Assembly (NCBI GenBank): GCA_030378125.1
Contig: JAUCGN010000086.1
Coordinates: 1-7,148, forward strand
Source: Thiotrichales bacterium HSG1
Lineage (GTDB): Bacteria; Pseudomonadota; Gammaproteobacteria; Beggiatoales; Beggiatoaceae
Reading direction: 5' to 3'
DNA: 7,148 bases
Shown here: positions 1 through 6,996 of the stretch, piece by piece
Layout of the letters: every line of letters starts with the position of its first letter
Position numbering within the stretch: position 1 is the first letter of the stretch
The notes under the pieces: generated by a model
The model's database searches: none
What the model was told of the DNA's origin: nothing
The model's input: only the letters and a program-made list of their open reading frames with translations
Translations under genes and position numbers: made by a program

Positions 1-1
1 A

Positions 2-130
2 ACAGCGAAATGTACCTTATCCATGTATATATCCTATATATTAAGTGAACCAAAATATATAAATTGCAGTAGGTTAGGAGAATTGATGAACATATCACAT
101 GACAGTGTGAACCGTTTTTTAAATAGATAG
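2..130 (+). pseudogene. Transposase fragment, entering from left edge and cut by a MITE
   Basis: This frame is open from the window edge to a TAG at 128-130. It reads YISYILSEPKYINCSRLGEL and then MNISHDSVNRFLNR. From memory of the family, this resembles the N-terminal region of IS4/IS701-like transposases, where a 'yLLSEP...c.rLsev...iSHD.VNRFL' stretch precedes the catalytic domain. The stop codon is created by the inverted-repeat element beginning at 130. An ATG at 86 with AGGAG just upstream could look like a tiny gene, but the similarity continues upstream of it, so 86 is probably internal. After the element, a frame starting at 377 reads NYTFVDIYRYRAK, plausibly the next residues of the same protein (expected '..REnYTp.DLf..vK') but in a shifted frame, and it soon ends. 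The gene is therefore dead. The family assignment is tentative. Confidence 0.6.
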
Positions 131-372
131 GACTTACGCATTGACAACTTCTAAAAAATAATATTTCAATAAAATTATATACTTATAAAGTATATTTAAT
201 TTTTCATAATTTCTGTAAAAATTAAAGTATAAAATTACAATGCTAAGTTGCGTAAAGGAATTATGTAATTTTAAAATATAAATTATATGTATATTAAATT
301 TAACTATTTATGTAGTAACTTATTGTATTTAAATAGTTTCATAATATGATGACCTTGTCAATGCGTAAGTCC
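130..372. mobile_element. MITE-like element 1, 243 bp, TA-flanked
   Basis: The left end begins GGACTTACGCATTGACAA and the right end is its exact reverse complement (355-372). Counting the flanking bases, the inverted match is 22 bp and perfect (126-147 against 355-376). TA at 128-129 and 373-374 could be a 2-bp target duplication of the Tc1/mariner-IS630 kind, although TA is self-complementary and so cannot be told from an extension of the repeat. The interior is extremely AT-rich with no meaningful ORF, and it contains a small hairpin, ATATACTT/AAGTATAT, near 177-195. It carries no transposase and would need one in trans. It is inserted in a transposase gene. Near-identical arms suggest a fairly recent insertion. 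Confidence 0.85.
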
Positions 373-518
373 TATCAATTATACTTTTGTGGATATATAT
401 CGTTATCGTGCAAAGGTCTCTTTGTATCATTTCAAATTTTAACCAATTGATATTAAATTAATAATTATTGTATTTATGAGAATATATACTATATAGCCTC
501 GAATTTCAGTCTTGGATA

Positions 519-565
519 TTTTTACCACAATTGTTGCCAAATGGTTTTTTTACCACAATCGTTGT
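519..565 (+). repeat. Direct repeat pair, period 28, upstream of nitrate transporter
   Basis: TTTTTACCACAATTGTTGCC starts at 519 and TTTTTACCACAATCGTTGTC starts at 546 or 547, the two copies differing at two positions. Each copy contains a partly symmetric ACCACAATTGT-like core, and a further GTTG...CAAC symmetry follows at 561-576. A spacing of 28 bp is close to but not exactly an integral number of helical turns. Tandem operator sites for a regulator are possible, but no known binding consensus is matched. Confidence 0.55.
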
Positions 566-747
566 CTTGCAGCAACATTTATTGCGTGGTGTTTAAGGCA
601 ATGACTCAATTGGATTAAAGCAGTTTGAAATATTTTATATTCACAGTTAAATAAATAAAATATAAGAAAACTCTAATATATTAACCGATTGAATTATATT
701 GATTTTATACTATTTTTGTTTTTTTTATACAAGAGAAAATCTGTTTT

Positions 748-781
748 AAGCCCCAAATTAATATAATATATGTGGCTTTTT
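748..781 (+). terminator. Weak terminator-like hairpin with long loop
   Basis: AAGCCCCA (748-755) can pair with TGTGGCTT (771-778) with one mismatch, and a T run follows. The 15-base loop is long and the stem is short. No intact gene lies upstream to be terminated, so this may be a relic or chance. Confidence 0.25.
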
Positions 782-924
782 GCCTTGCTTTTTGTAAATA
801 ACGTTGCTAGTATTTCCCGGTTATTAAATACAAATTACCACATATGTTTAGTTATAGATTATCCTTGTTCTGCGTAATGACTGTGTCTTTGAAAATTACA
901 AAACAAATGGTTACTTCGGACAGG

Positions 925-964
925 TATAATCATATTTGGTTTTGGCAACATTTTTAAATATAAT
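925..964 (+). promoter_or_regulatory. Candidate promoter hexamers for the nitrate transporter
   Basis: Two perfect TATAAT hexamers occur at 925-930 and 959-964. The second has TTTGGT (935-940) 18 bases upstream as a poor -35. In DNA this AT-rich such matches arise easily by chance, so the call is only positional. Confidence 0.2.
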
Positions 965-1028
965 CTATTTATTTTTTTTGTTTTTTTAGGTTAGAGTATT
1001 AAATTTAACCCACCGAGGATTTATTTGA

Positions 1029-2525
1029 ATGACTGAAAATATTAATTTATTTAATTTAAAGTCCGAACGGATTCGGACCCTCCACTTTACGTGGTTTGCT
1101 TTCTTTATTAGTTTCTATATTTGGTTTAATGCTGCTCCTTTAATGGGTTCCATTCGAGAAGCGTTAGGATTAACTGATCCACAAATAAAAGTATTAATGA
1201 TTCTTAACGTGGCTTTAACTATTCCGTCACGAATTGCCGTTGGTATGTTGGTTGATAAATTTGGCCCTCGTATCATGTATTCTATCTTGCTAATTATTTC
1301 AGGATTTTTGTGTATTGGTTTTTCTTTAACCCAAACTTTTGAACAAATGGCATTTATGCGTTTCTTATTAGCATTTGTTGGTGCTGGGTTCGTTATCGGT
1401 ATTCGTATGATTGGTGAATGGTTTCCAGCCAAACAAGTTGGTTTAGCCGAAGGTATTTATGGTGGTTGGGGTAACTTTGGTTCCGCTGGTGCAGCTTTGA
1501 CTTTACCAACTGTTGCAATGATTTTAGGAACTTTGATTGATCCAGAAAATGGTTGGAGATATGCTCTTGGGTTAAGTGGTTGTGTAGCTTTATTCTATTC
1601 AATAATTTTCTATATTAATGTTAGAGATACCCCTCGTGGCTCAACCTATTTTAAACCTAATAAAACTGGTGGAATGGAAGTTACCAGTCCAGGAGATTTT
1701 GTACTCTATTTGGTTATGAATATCCCTCTTTATCTGGCTTTAGCAATTTTGGTATGGAAATTATCCCCATCCAATTTGAGCATGATAACTGCTGTTCAAG
1801 CTAATTCCATTTATGCTGGTTTTGTAGCCTTATATCTGTTTCAAACTTATCATATTTACAAAATCAATAAGGATATTTTCACTACTCCAGTACCAGAAAT
1901 TCACCGTTACAAGTTCAAACAAGTTGCTATGTTGAACATATCCTACTTCTGTACTTTCGGTTCTGAGTTAGCAGTAGTTTCCATGTTACCTTTATTTTTC
2001 TTGGATACTTTCACCGAAACAGTACCTTGGATGAACCAAGTTTATGCTGGTATGATTGCAGCTAGTTATGCTTTTGTTAACTTAGTTGCTCGTCCAATCG
2101 GTGGTTTCTTCAGTGATAACTTTGGTCGTAAAAAAGCCTTGTTAATTTTACTTGCTGGTTTAGCCCTCGGTTATTTCTTCATGAGTCTTATTAATGGTAG
2201 TTGGTGGATTATTGGAGCGGTAGCTGTCACCATGTTCTGTTCAATGTTTGTTATGGCTGGTGAAGGTGCTGTATTTGCTGTAGTACCAATCATTCAACGC
2301 CGTATGACTGGACAGATCGCTGGGTTAACTGGAGCTTATGGTAATGTTGGTGCCGTTGTATTCTTAACTATATTATCATTCGTTGATACTGGTACATTCT
2401 TCTTAGCTATTGGTGGTGCAGCTTTAGTCGTATTCGTAATTGTTGCTATATTCTTTGAAGAACCATCCGGCCAAATGGCTGAAGTTTTACCTGATGGAAC
2501 CGTTCAAATGATTGATGTTCATTAA
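1029..2525 (+). CDS. narK: NarK/NrtP-type nitrate/nitrite transporter (MFS, NNP family)
   Basis: This is a 498-residue inner-membrane transporter, the usual size, with about 12 hydrophobic segments. It is expected to import nitrate (or exchange nitrate and nitrite) for respiration or assimilation. Both copies of the nitrate signature are visible: [13 protein letters not shown] at about 144-156 and [12 protein letters not shown] at about 433-443. Arginines likely to bind the anion sit in PSRIAVG (R68) and ARPIGG (R355), and MFS loop motifs occur at DKFGPR (76-81) and DNFGRKK (363-369). The N-terminal LHFTWFAFF and the [10 protein letters not shown] segment resemble cyanobacterial NrtP more than E. 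coli NarK. A longer loop at about 200-290 separates the two halves. The ATG at 1029 is preceded by GAGG with 10-base spacing and no earlier in-frame start is needed. The phosphatase/kinase gene follows after a terminator-like hairpin. The direction of transport and whether it serves respiration or assimilation cannot be read from the sequence. Confidence 0.95.
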   Translation: MTENINLFNLKSERIRTLHFTWFAFFISFYIWFNAAPLMGSIREALGLTDPQIKVLMILNVALTIPSRIAVGMLVDKFGPRIMYSILLIISGFLCIGFSLTQTFEQMAFMRFLLAFVGAGFVIGIRMIGEWFPAKQVGLAEGIYGGWGNFGSAGAALTLPTVAMILGTLIDPENGWRYALGLSGCVALFYSIIFYINVRDTPRGSTYFKPNKTGGMEVTSPGDFVLYLVMNIPLYLALAILVWKLSPSNLSMITAVQANSIYAGFVALYLFQTYHIYKINKDIFTTPVPEIHRYKFKQVAMLNISYFCTFGSELAVVSMLPLFFLDTFTETVPWMNQVYAGMIAASYAFVNLVARPIGGFFSDNFGRKKALLILLAGLALGYFFMSLINGSWWIIGAVAVTMFCSMFVMAGEGAVFAVVPIIQRRMTGQIAGLTGAYGNVGAVVFLTILSFVDTGTFFLAIGGAALVVFVIVAIFFEEPSGQMAEVLPDGTVQMIDVH

Positions 2526-2598
2526 CCATATGGTGTTTGGAATAACTATACATATTGTTAATTAATTTTAGATATTGCAAAATAGTTATTTAAATTAA

Positions 2599-2621
2599 GG
2601 TGGGCAACTTGCTCACCTTTT
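2599..2621 (+). terminator. Intrinsic terminator-like hairpin between transporter and kinase
   Basis: GGTGGGCAA (2599-2607) pairs with TTGCTCACC (2609-2617), including one G-T wobble, leaving a tight loop and followed by TTTT. A second, weaker inverted repeat AATAACTAT/ATAGTTATT (2541-2549 and 2582-2590) precedes it. It most simply ends the transporter transcript 70-100 bases after its stop, or attenuates read-through into the kinase gene. The GTG at 2600, a possible kinase start, lies inside this hairpin. Confidence 0.6.
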
Positions 2622-2647
2622 CCCTTCAACGTTTATTCCGCATCACT

Positions 2648-4336
2648 ATGCCAAGCACACTTTCAATAACAACTGGTAGTTATTCAGACACCGGACGTAA
2701 AGCTAAAAACCAAGACTCCATCGGAGTAATGACCCCCCCAGAGCCTTTACTCACCACTAAAGGAATAGCAGCCGTAATTGCTGATGGTGTGAGTAGTAGT
2801 GAAGCTGGTGATAAAGCTAGTCAATACAGTGTTAAAGGTTTTTTAAGCGATTATTATAGTACTCCAGAATCGTGGAGCGTAAAGACTGCTGCTCAAAAAA
2901 TTCTAACTGCTCTTAATCGATGGCTATATGGACAAGGTTATCATTTGTATGGGACCAATAAAGGTTTAGTGACAACCTTTACAGCTCTTGTTCTTAAATC
3001 AAATACTGCTCATATATTTCATATAGGGGACACACGAATTCAGCAGTTACGAGGTAAAGAACTAACCTGTTTAACTAAAGACCATCATTTTATAGCGGCA
3101 CAAGGACAAGAATATTTGGGGAGGGCGATGGGAATTGAGTTGCACCTCGATATAGATTATAGCAGTGCAACTTTAGATATAGGTGATTTATTTGTTTTTA
3201 CTACGGATGGAATTCATGAATATGTTGATCGTGAAGTAATTATAAATACCATCATAGAAAATTTACCTGATTTGGATCAGGCTTGCAAAAAACTAGTAGC
3301 AATTGCTTTTGAAAACAACAGTCCGGATAACTTAACTTGTCAAATAGTACGTATTGACAATCTGTCAACCCAAGACCCAAATGCAGTCTACAAAAAATTA
3401 ACCGAATTACCCTTTCCACCACCATTATCGCAAGGTATGCGGTTAGATGGTTATCACATATTACGGGAGCTTTATGCAAGTAACCGTACTCAAGTTTATC
3501 TTGCCTTAGATGAAGAAACACAGAAGCAAGTAGTATTAAAAACTCCATCAGTTAATTATGATGATGATCCGAGTTACATAGAAAGATTTCTGCATGAAGA
3601 ATGGATTGGTAAACGTCTAACTCATCCGCATGTGATGAAAGTCTATGAACATAAACGCCATCGTCAATGTTTATACTATGTTTCCGAGCATATTCAAGGT
3701 CAAACTTTGCGTGAATGGATGGAAGAAAATACCAATCCACCATTGAGTGAAGTACGGGCAATTATTGAACAAGTTGCTGCTGGATTACGAGCATTTCATC
3801 GAATGGAAATGCTACATCAGGATATTAAACCAGAAAATATTATGGTTGATAAGCGAGGAACAGTCAAACTGATTGATTTTGGTTCTACTAAGATCGCTGG
3901 TCTTGAAGAAATCAGCACCCCAATTGAACGCATCAATCTATTAGGCACTCGTAACTATACAGCCCCTGAATATTTTCAAGGTCATACTGGTACAACTCGT
4001 TCTGATATTTTTTCTTTGGGAGTGATTGCTTATGAAATGTTGACTGGTCATTATCCTTATGGCGCTGATCCAAAAATGGATGCCATGAAGTTAAAATATA
4101 TTTCAGCCAGTCGTTATAATCCTGATTTACCTTTATGGTTAGACAGCTCTTTAAAAAAAGCAGTCAATCCTTATCCCACCAAACGTTATGAAGCGTTATC
4201 AGAATTTTTGTACGATTTTTCTCATCCTCGTTCTTTACCGTTACGCGAACGTAATCCAATAACCTTCTGGAAACGAACTACAATCTTTTTTGCCATTAGT
4301 AATTTGATCTTATTGTATTTGTATTTTATTAAATAA
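2648..4336 (+). CDS. Bifunctional PP2C-type phosphatase / Ser-Thr protein kinase
   Basis: From the ATG at 2648 the protein has 562 residues. An in-frame GTG at 2600 would add 16, but it lies in the terminator hairpin, and the PP2C fold normally begins at the SITTGSYSDTGRKAKNQD stretch. No good Shine-Dalgarno sequence precedes either. Residues 1-240 form a PP2C phosphatase with its metal ligands and motifs: NQD (21-23), ADG (45-47), HIGDTR (125-130), TTDG (185-188) and SPDN (225-228). Residues about 265-525 form a Hanks-type kinase: lysine in VVLK (298), HQDIKPEN (390-397), DFG (410-412), TAPE (438-441) and DIFSLG (453-458). The glycine-rich loop is degenerate (RELYASNRTQVYLA), and HRD is changed to HQD. 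A single hydrophobic segment at 543-560 anchors the C-terminus, leaving both enzymes in the cytoplasm. Such fusions are known beside nitrate transporter or nitrate assimilation genes in proteobacteria, so control of nitrate uptake is a reasonable inference. The target is unknown. The TAA stop lies in the target duplication of the element that follows. Confidence 0.92.
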   Translation: MPSTLSITTGSYSDTGRKAKNQDSIGVMTPPEPLLTTKGIAAVIADGVSSSEAGDKASQYSVKGFLSDYYSTPESWSVKTAAQKILTALNRWLYGQGYHLYGTNKGLVTTFTALVLKSNTAHIFHIGDTRIQQLRGKELTCLTKDHHFIAAQGQEYLGRAMGIELHLDIDYSSATLDIGDLFVFTTDGIHEYVDREVIINTIIENLPDLDQACKKLVAIAFENNSPDNLTCQIVRIDNLSTQDPNAVYKKLTELPFPPPLSQGMRLDGYHILRELYASNRTQVYLALDEETQKQVVLKTPSVNYDDDPSYIERFLHEEWIGKRLTHPHVMKVYEHKRHRQCLYYVSEHIQGQTLREWMEENTNPPLSEVRAIIEQVAAGLRAFHRMEMLHQDIKPENIMVDKRGTVKLIDFGSTKIAGLEEISTPIERINLLGTRNYTAPEYFQGHTGTTRSDIFSLGVIAYEMLTGHYPYGADPKMDAMKLKYISASRYNPDLPLWLDSSLKKAVNPYPTKRYEALSEFLYDFSHPRSLPLRERNPITFWKRTTIFFAISNLILLYLYFIK

Positions 4337-4496
4337 CTGATATTACGCAGAGAGCTTCCTTAATTCCAAAAAACTTGGTTGCACAGGTTACAGTGCAAGC
4401 TTTAAGTACAAAATGATTGGTATGATATTTTGTGTTTTGCGAAGCTCCAATTTAAAAGCAGCAAATATATGATTAAACTGTGTCACAATAAAATCT

Positions 4497-4586
4497 GGTA
4501 GTCCTGCATAGGGTAGTGTTAGCTCTAAAAAATCTGTTAAGTATCAAGTAAATAATATATTTATCACTATACATTACAGGACTACC
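4497..4586. mobile_element. Nested MITE-like element 3, 90 bp, with 8-bp target duplication
   Basis: GGTAGTCCTG (4497-4506) and CAGGACTACC (4577-4586) are perfect inverted ends. The match continues imperfectly to about 25 bp (19 of 25 by eye). TAAAATCT lies directly outside both ends (4489-4496 and 4587-4594), a clear 8-bp duplication. It sits wholly inside element 2, so it inserted later. At 90 bp it cannot encode a protein. Confidence 0.85.
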
Positions 4587-4715
4587 TAAAATCTTTATTA
4601 AATCTTAGGTTTTATCTCCTGCATATTTGCAAGTACTAGCATATCAGGCAGTGTGCTTGAATTGTGACTCCCAAGATAAAAGGTCTGAGCTTTCCAAAAG
4701 AGGTTGGCTAAATTT

Positions 4716-4775
4716 TTATGCGAAACGTTGGGTTAAAATATCTTCCAGACCTAATGCTAGAATTGTTGTATAATG
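4716..4775 (-). pseudogene. C-terminal remnant of transposase, antisense, inside element 2
   Basis: Read on the minus strand this gives HYTTILALGLEDILTQRFA and a stop. It matches the end of the decayed transposase at 5062-5781, which reads HWTTGVVPAIALG...LENILTQRFA and a stop. The DNA is identical over 22 bases in inverted orientation (4720-4741 against 5756-5777). A few codons between HYTT and ALG are lost, and nothing upstream of HYTT can be aligned, because the element's right arm begins there. This suggests element 2 is a deletion derivative of an insertion sequence of the same family. Confidence 0.7.
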
Positions 4776-4969
4776 AGAATAAAGCTTGCACTTTATCTTA
4801 AAGTTATGCAACCAAGTTTTTTTTGAACTACGGAAGTTCTCTGCGTAACTTCAGTTAAATAAGTTTATATATATTTGTTTGTGTGATAGTATTTTTATAA
4901 TTTTTTACTTAATTAACTTTTAGTTTTTCACTATTAACTTTTCACTTGAATTTTAGGATGATTGTTTGT

Positions 4970-5004
4970 AATCCTGTTAATCCGTAAAATCCTGCATAAT
5001 CTTG
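4970..5004 (+). repeat. Short degenerate AATCCTG tandem repeat
   Basis: Four units run head to tail: aatcctg, ttaatccg, taaaatcctg, cataatcttg. An inverted GGAT...ATCC pair lies just before it (4957-4974). Repeats of this kind are scattered in many intergenic regions of bacteria. No function is evident. Confidence 0.45.
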
Positions 5005-5061
5005 TTCAAAAAAAGAATTTTCACTTTACTAACATAATTATTCATTGAAGAGGAACTAAAA

Positions 5062-5781
5062 ATGGAAACATTTGCTTTGAAAACTATTACACCTTATGAT
5101 GCTCAACATTGCTTATAGTGTTGTATGTTACATAATCGGGAAATGCTATATTCGATTATGGAAGATATTGGGTTTGTTAGGTTGTGTGATGGGAAAAGCT
5201 AATCAACCTACAAGCTACTTTTGGTGTATGACGCTCTGTTTATACACCTTGCAAGTTGACATTTTTCCTAAAACAGTTTCTAATATCTTCATGAAAACCT
5301 TCCCTTTGATAAGGTTGTTTGAAGGATGGATAGATACTCACAGACGTAATGGAAATAGTAATGCGAATTAAGGGTTGAAAAATTATCTTAAAAATCAAAT
5401 TATTAAAATAATGTATTTTTTCTATTTTAAAAAATCAATTTTTTAACTTATTGTTTTTAGAAGACTCACAAATTTTAACCCTTAATTCGCATTAGTAGTT
5501 TATTATATCAAGTGGAGATGTCATCTTCTTGTCCGAATATTCATACGAATCACGTTGAGGCTCAGAATGCTGCTTTACGACATAAAAACAGTATCTTCCG
5601 ATGACGAACGAACATTTATGCCAAACCCAAAGAGGGACTTCAACGTACTGTGGATGTTCATCAAATCATTCATAATTTTGTCCGTATCCATTGGACAACA
5701 GGTGTAGTTCCTGCGATTGCCTTAGGCATCATTACAGGATTATTGATTCTGGAAAATATTTTAACCCAACGTTTCGCCTAA
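5062..5781 (+). pseudogene. Decayed transposase gene, frameshifted and split by a MITE
   Basis: The likely start is the ATG at 5062, with AGAGG eight bases upstream. Frame one gives METFALKTITPYDAQHCL, a TAG (5116), then LHNREMLYSIMEDIG, a TAA (5200), then TYKLLLVYDAL. The sense then moves to the +1 frame near 5240 (LYTLQVDIFPKTVSNIF, later GWIDTHRRNGNS). Element 4 interrupts it at 5361-5492. After the element the same frame continues with HTNHVEAQNAALRHKN, a TGA at 5602 where CGA (Arg) is expected in an FRRRTNIYAK motif, then LQRTVDVHQIIHNFVRIHWTT and a stop at 5779-5781. The C-terminal HxNHVEAQNAALRR...RRTN.YAK...IHNF pattern is familiar from transposases common in Beggiatoaceae and cyanobacteria, but I cannot name the IS family with certainty. 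The 91-residue ORF at 5096-5371 is one frame of this wreck, not a separate gene. Confidence 0.8.
5361..5492. mobile_element. MITE-like element 4, 132 bp, with 5-bp target duplication
   Basis: ATGCGAATTAAGGGTT (5361-5376) and AACCCTTAATTCGCAT (5477-5492) are perfect 16-bp inverted ends, with weaker matching further in. TAGTA flanks it on both sides (5356-5360 and 5493-5497). The interior is AT-rich and non-coding. Removing the element and one TAGTA copy joins the two halves of the host transposase in the same reading frame, which independently supports the boundaries. Confidence 0.88.
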
Positions 5782-5886
5782 AACTTATCAAAATCCTTTG
5801 AAAAGTTACGGCTTTTTTATTAAATTTCGACACTTCAAGCCTACCGCCAATTATCTGTGATAAGGTCTATAAAAGTGAAATAAAAC

Positions 5887-6996
5887 TTGGTAAAAAGGAT
5901 GCGCCTATTATTTATATTATCTATATTAATTCTAACATCAATAATTCCAATAATTCCTTATTGGACAGGTATAGAAGTAGAACAACAATTAACTGAAATC
6001 AATAAAAAATTACATCAAACTAAACAGTTAATTCTTTTACAAAGTGATTATCAACGTGGTTGGTTTTATTCTGATGCCAGTTCCATAATACGAGTGGATA
6101 AACAAAACTATAAGGTTAAACATGAAATAAATCATGGCTTTATTCCAATTATCCAAACTTCAGTTCAAACTATAATACAGATTAAAGATCAGGTATTGTT
6201 AGAAATCTTGACAAAAATTGAGATAAATGGTGATAATATAAGCGTTTTAAACATTCCGGAATCTGCAATTGGAAGTTATAGATGGCACAATTTACAAGGT
6301 ACGATTTCTGCTGATCGCCAGTTTAATGAGATAGAAACTACATTCAATAGTCCACTATTAAGCAATGGTCAGTTGGATGCTCAAAATATATCTTTCCAAA
6401 TTAGTGTAAATAATGGGATTGGCAATGGTACTGTAGAGATTGAAAATCTTGTTGGGGCTGGATTGCAGTTACAAGCTATTAAACTATATGGTTTAGGTCA
6501 AATTCAAAATGATAATTTAATGTTGAACTTACGAACTAAAGTGCAAAAAGTAGGCAACTATGGTTCTAGCACTAGTAGTATTAAACTGTCAAATTGGCAT
6601 TTACCATCTTTATGGCAATTGGTCTCAACATATGGTGAAGATATGATGTTAAATCAGATGGTGCAAGGGATGGAATTGTTAGAACATTCACCTAAGTTAG
6701 CGGTTAACGACTTTGAATTGAATACTGAAAAGGGGTTAATACACGGTAATTTGCAGGTAAAAATGCAACCACTGGAAAATCCATTATTAGTTTTATTAAA
6801 TCCTAACCCATTGAATTTTTTCAACTTACAGTTAGAAGCCTATGTTCCAAAGCCATTTATATCCACGTCATCTACAATTTGGCAAGATATTTTGATGGAA
6901 CATGACTCAAATTATTATCAAACTCAAATGGTTGTTAATAATGGGCTGTTACAAATAAATGGAAAACAATTGAGCCTTACCGAAATTTTACAATGA
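5887..6996 (+). CDS. DUF945 (YdgA-like) family protein
   Basis: The protein has 369 residues from a TTG at 5887 (MVKRMRLL...) or 365 from the ATG at 5899 (MRLLFILS...). Neither has a well-placed Shine-Dalgarno sequence, and the AAAGG before the ATG is too close. An N-terminal hydrophobic segment (about residues 8-25) after basic residues is a signal anchor or signal peptide, which places the rest in the periplasm. SDYQRGWFYSDAS (53-65) followed by HEINHGFIP (79-87) is the pattern at the start of DUF945 proteins, whose length is usually somewhat greater (about 400-500). The rest is rich in beta-strand-like, polar and Leu/Asn/Gln segments. The stop overlaps the purM start (ATGA at 6993-6996), so the two are translationally coupled. 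The molecular function of the family is not established and a role in envelope or lipoprotein homeostasis is only a guess. Confidence 0.8.
   Translation: MVKRMRLLFILSILILTSIIPIIPYWTGIEVEQQLTEINKKLHQTKQLILLQSDYQRGWFYSDASSIIRVDKQNYKVKHEINHGFIPIIQTSVQTIIQIKDQVLLEILTKIEINGDNISVLNIPESAIGSYRWHNLQGTISADRQFNEIETTFNSPLLSNGQLDAQNISFQISVNNGIGNGTVEIENLVGAGLQLQAIKLYGLGQIQNDNLMLNLRTKVQKVGNYGSSTSSIKLSNWHLPSLWQLVSTYGEDMMLNQMVQGMELLEHSPKLAVNDFELNTEKGLIHGNLQVKMQPLENPLLVLLNPNPLNFFNLQLEAYVPKPFISTSSTIWQDILMEHDSNYYQTQMVVNNGLLQINGKQLSLTEILQ

Larger units (their letters stand above)
373..1028. other. AT-rich non-coding region upstream of the nitrate transporter
   Basis: I see no convincing gene in this 656-bp stretch on either strand. 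At its left end (377-439) there may be a frameshifted remnant of the transposase broken by element 1. The rest holds a 28-bp-spaced direct repeat (519-565), a terminator-like hairpin (748-781), weak promoter-like hexamers (925-964), and the ribosome binding site GAGG at 1015-1018, ten bases before the transporter ATG. No clear FNR box (TTGAT-N4-ATCAA) or NarL heptamer pair was found. Confidence 0.6.
4337..4854. mobile_element. Inverted-repeat element 2, 518 bp, with 8-bp target duplication
   Basis: The ends are CTGATATTACGCAGAGAGC at the left and, read inward on the other strand, CTGAAGTTACGCAGAGAAC at the right. Similarity between arms continues for roughly 70 bp with gaps, including shared ACTTGGTTGCA and GTGCAAGCTTTA blocks. 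TTAAATAA occurs directly outside both ends (4329-4336 and 4855-4862), a clear 8-bp target duplication. There is no intact transposase. The interior carries an antisense transposase C-terminus (4716-4775) and a nested element (4497-4586). It is probably an internally deleted insertion sequence. It begins at the base after the kinase stop codon, so the kinase transcript must run into a long potential stem. Confidence 0.85.

Noticed and set aside
86..130. A 14-codon leader peptide with a good AGGAG site
   Set aside because: The same frame is open to the window edge and its translation upstream also resembles the transposase, so it is better explained as an internal segment truncated by the MITE.
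440..1010. FNR or NarL binding sites before the nitrate transporter
   Set aside because: TTGAT half-sites exist (for example near 446 and 698) but none has a matching ATCAA half at the right spacing, and no pair of NarL heptamers was seen.
2600..2647. GTG start giving a 16-residue extension on the phosphatase/kinase
   Set aside because: It lies within the terminator-like hairpin and the PP2C domain starts normally at the ATG at 2648. The extension has no recognisable features.
1115..3761. Several minus-strand open frames opposite the transporter and kinase genes
   Set aside because: They are antisense shadows of clearly coding sequence, with low-complexity translations and no recognisable domains.
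4334..4340. TAACTGA heptamer, known as an abundant intergenic repeat in some marine Beggiatoaceae
   Set aside because: It occurs without tandem copies and is explained by the TTAAATAA duplication meeting the CTGA end of the element, so it is not evidence for that repeat family.
5096..5371. A 91-codon open frame that could be called a hypothetical protein
   Set aside because: It is one frame of the decayed transposase. Sense fragments appear in two frames, the likely start at 5062 has a good ribosome binding site, and the stop at 5369-5371 comes from the inserted element.
4337..5500. CRISPR array suggested by repeated and inverted blocks
   Set aside because: The repeats are inverted element ends with target duplications, not regularly spaced direct repeats with unique spacers.
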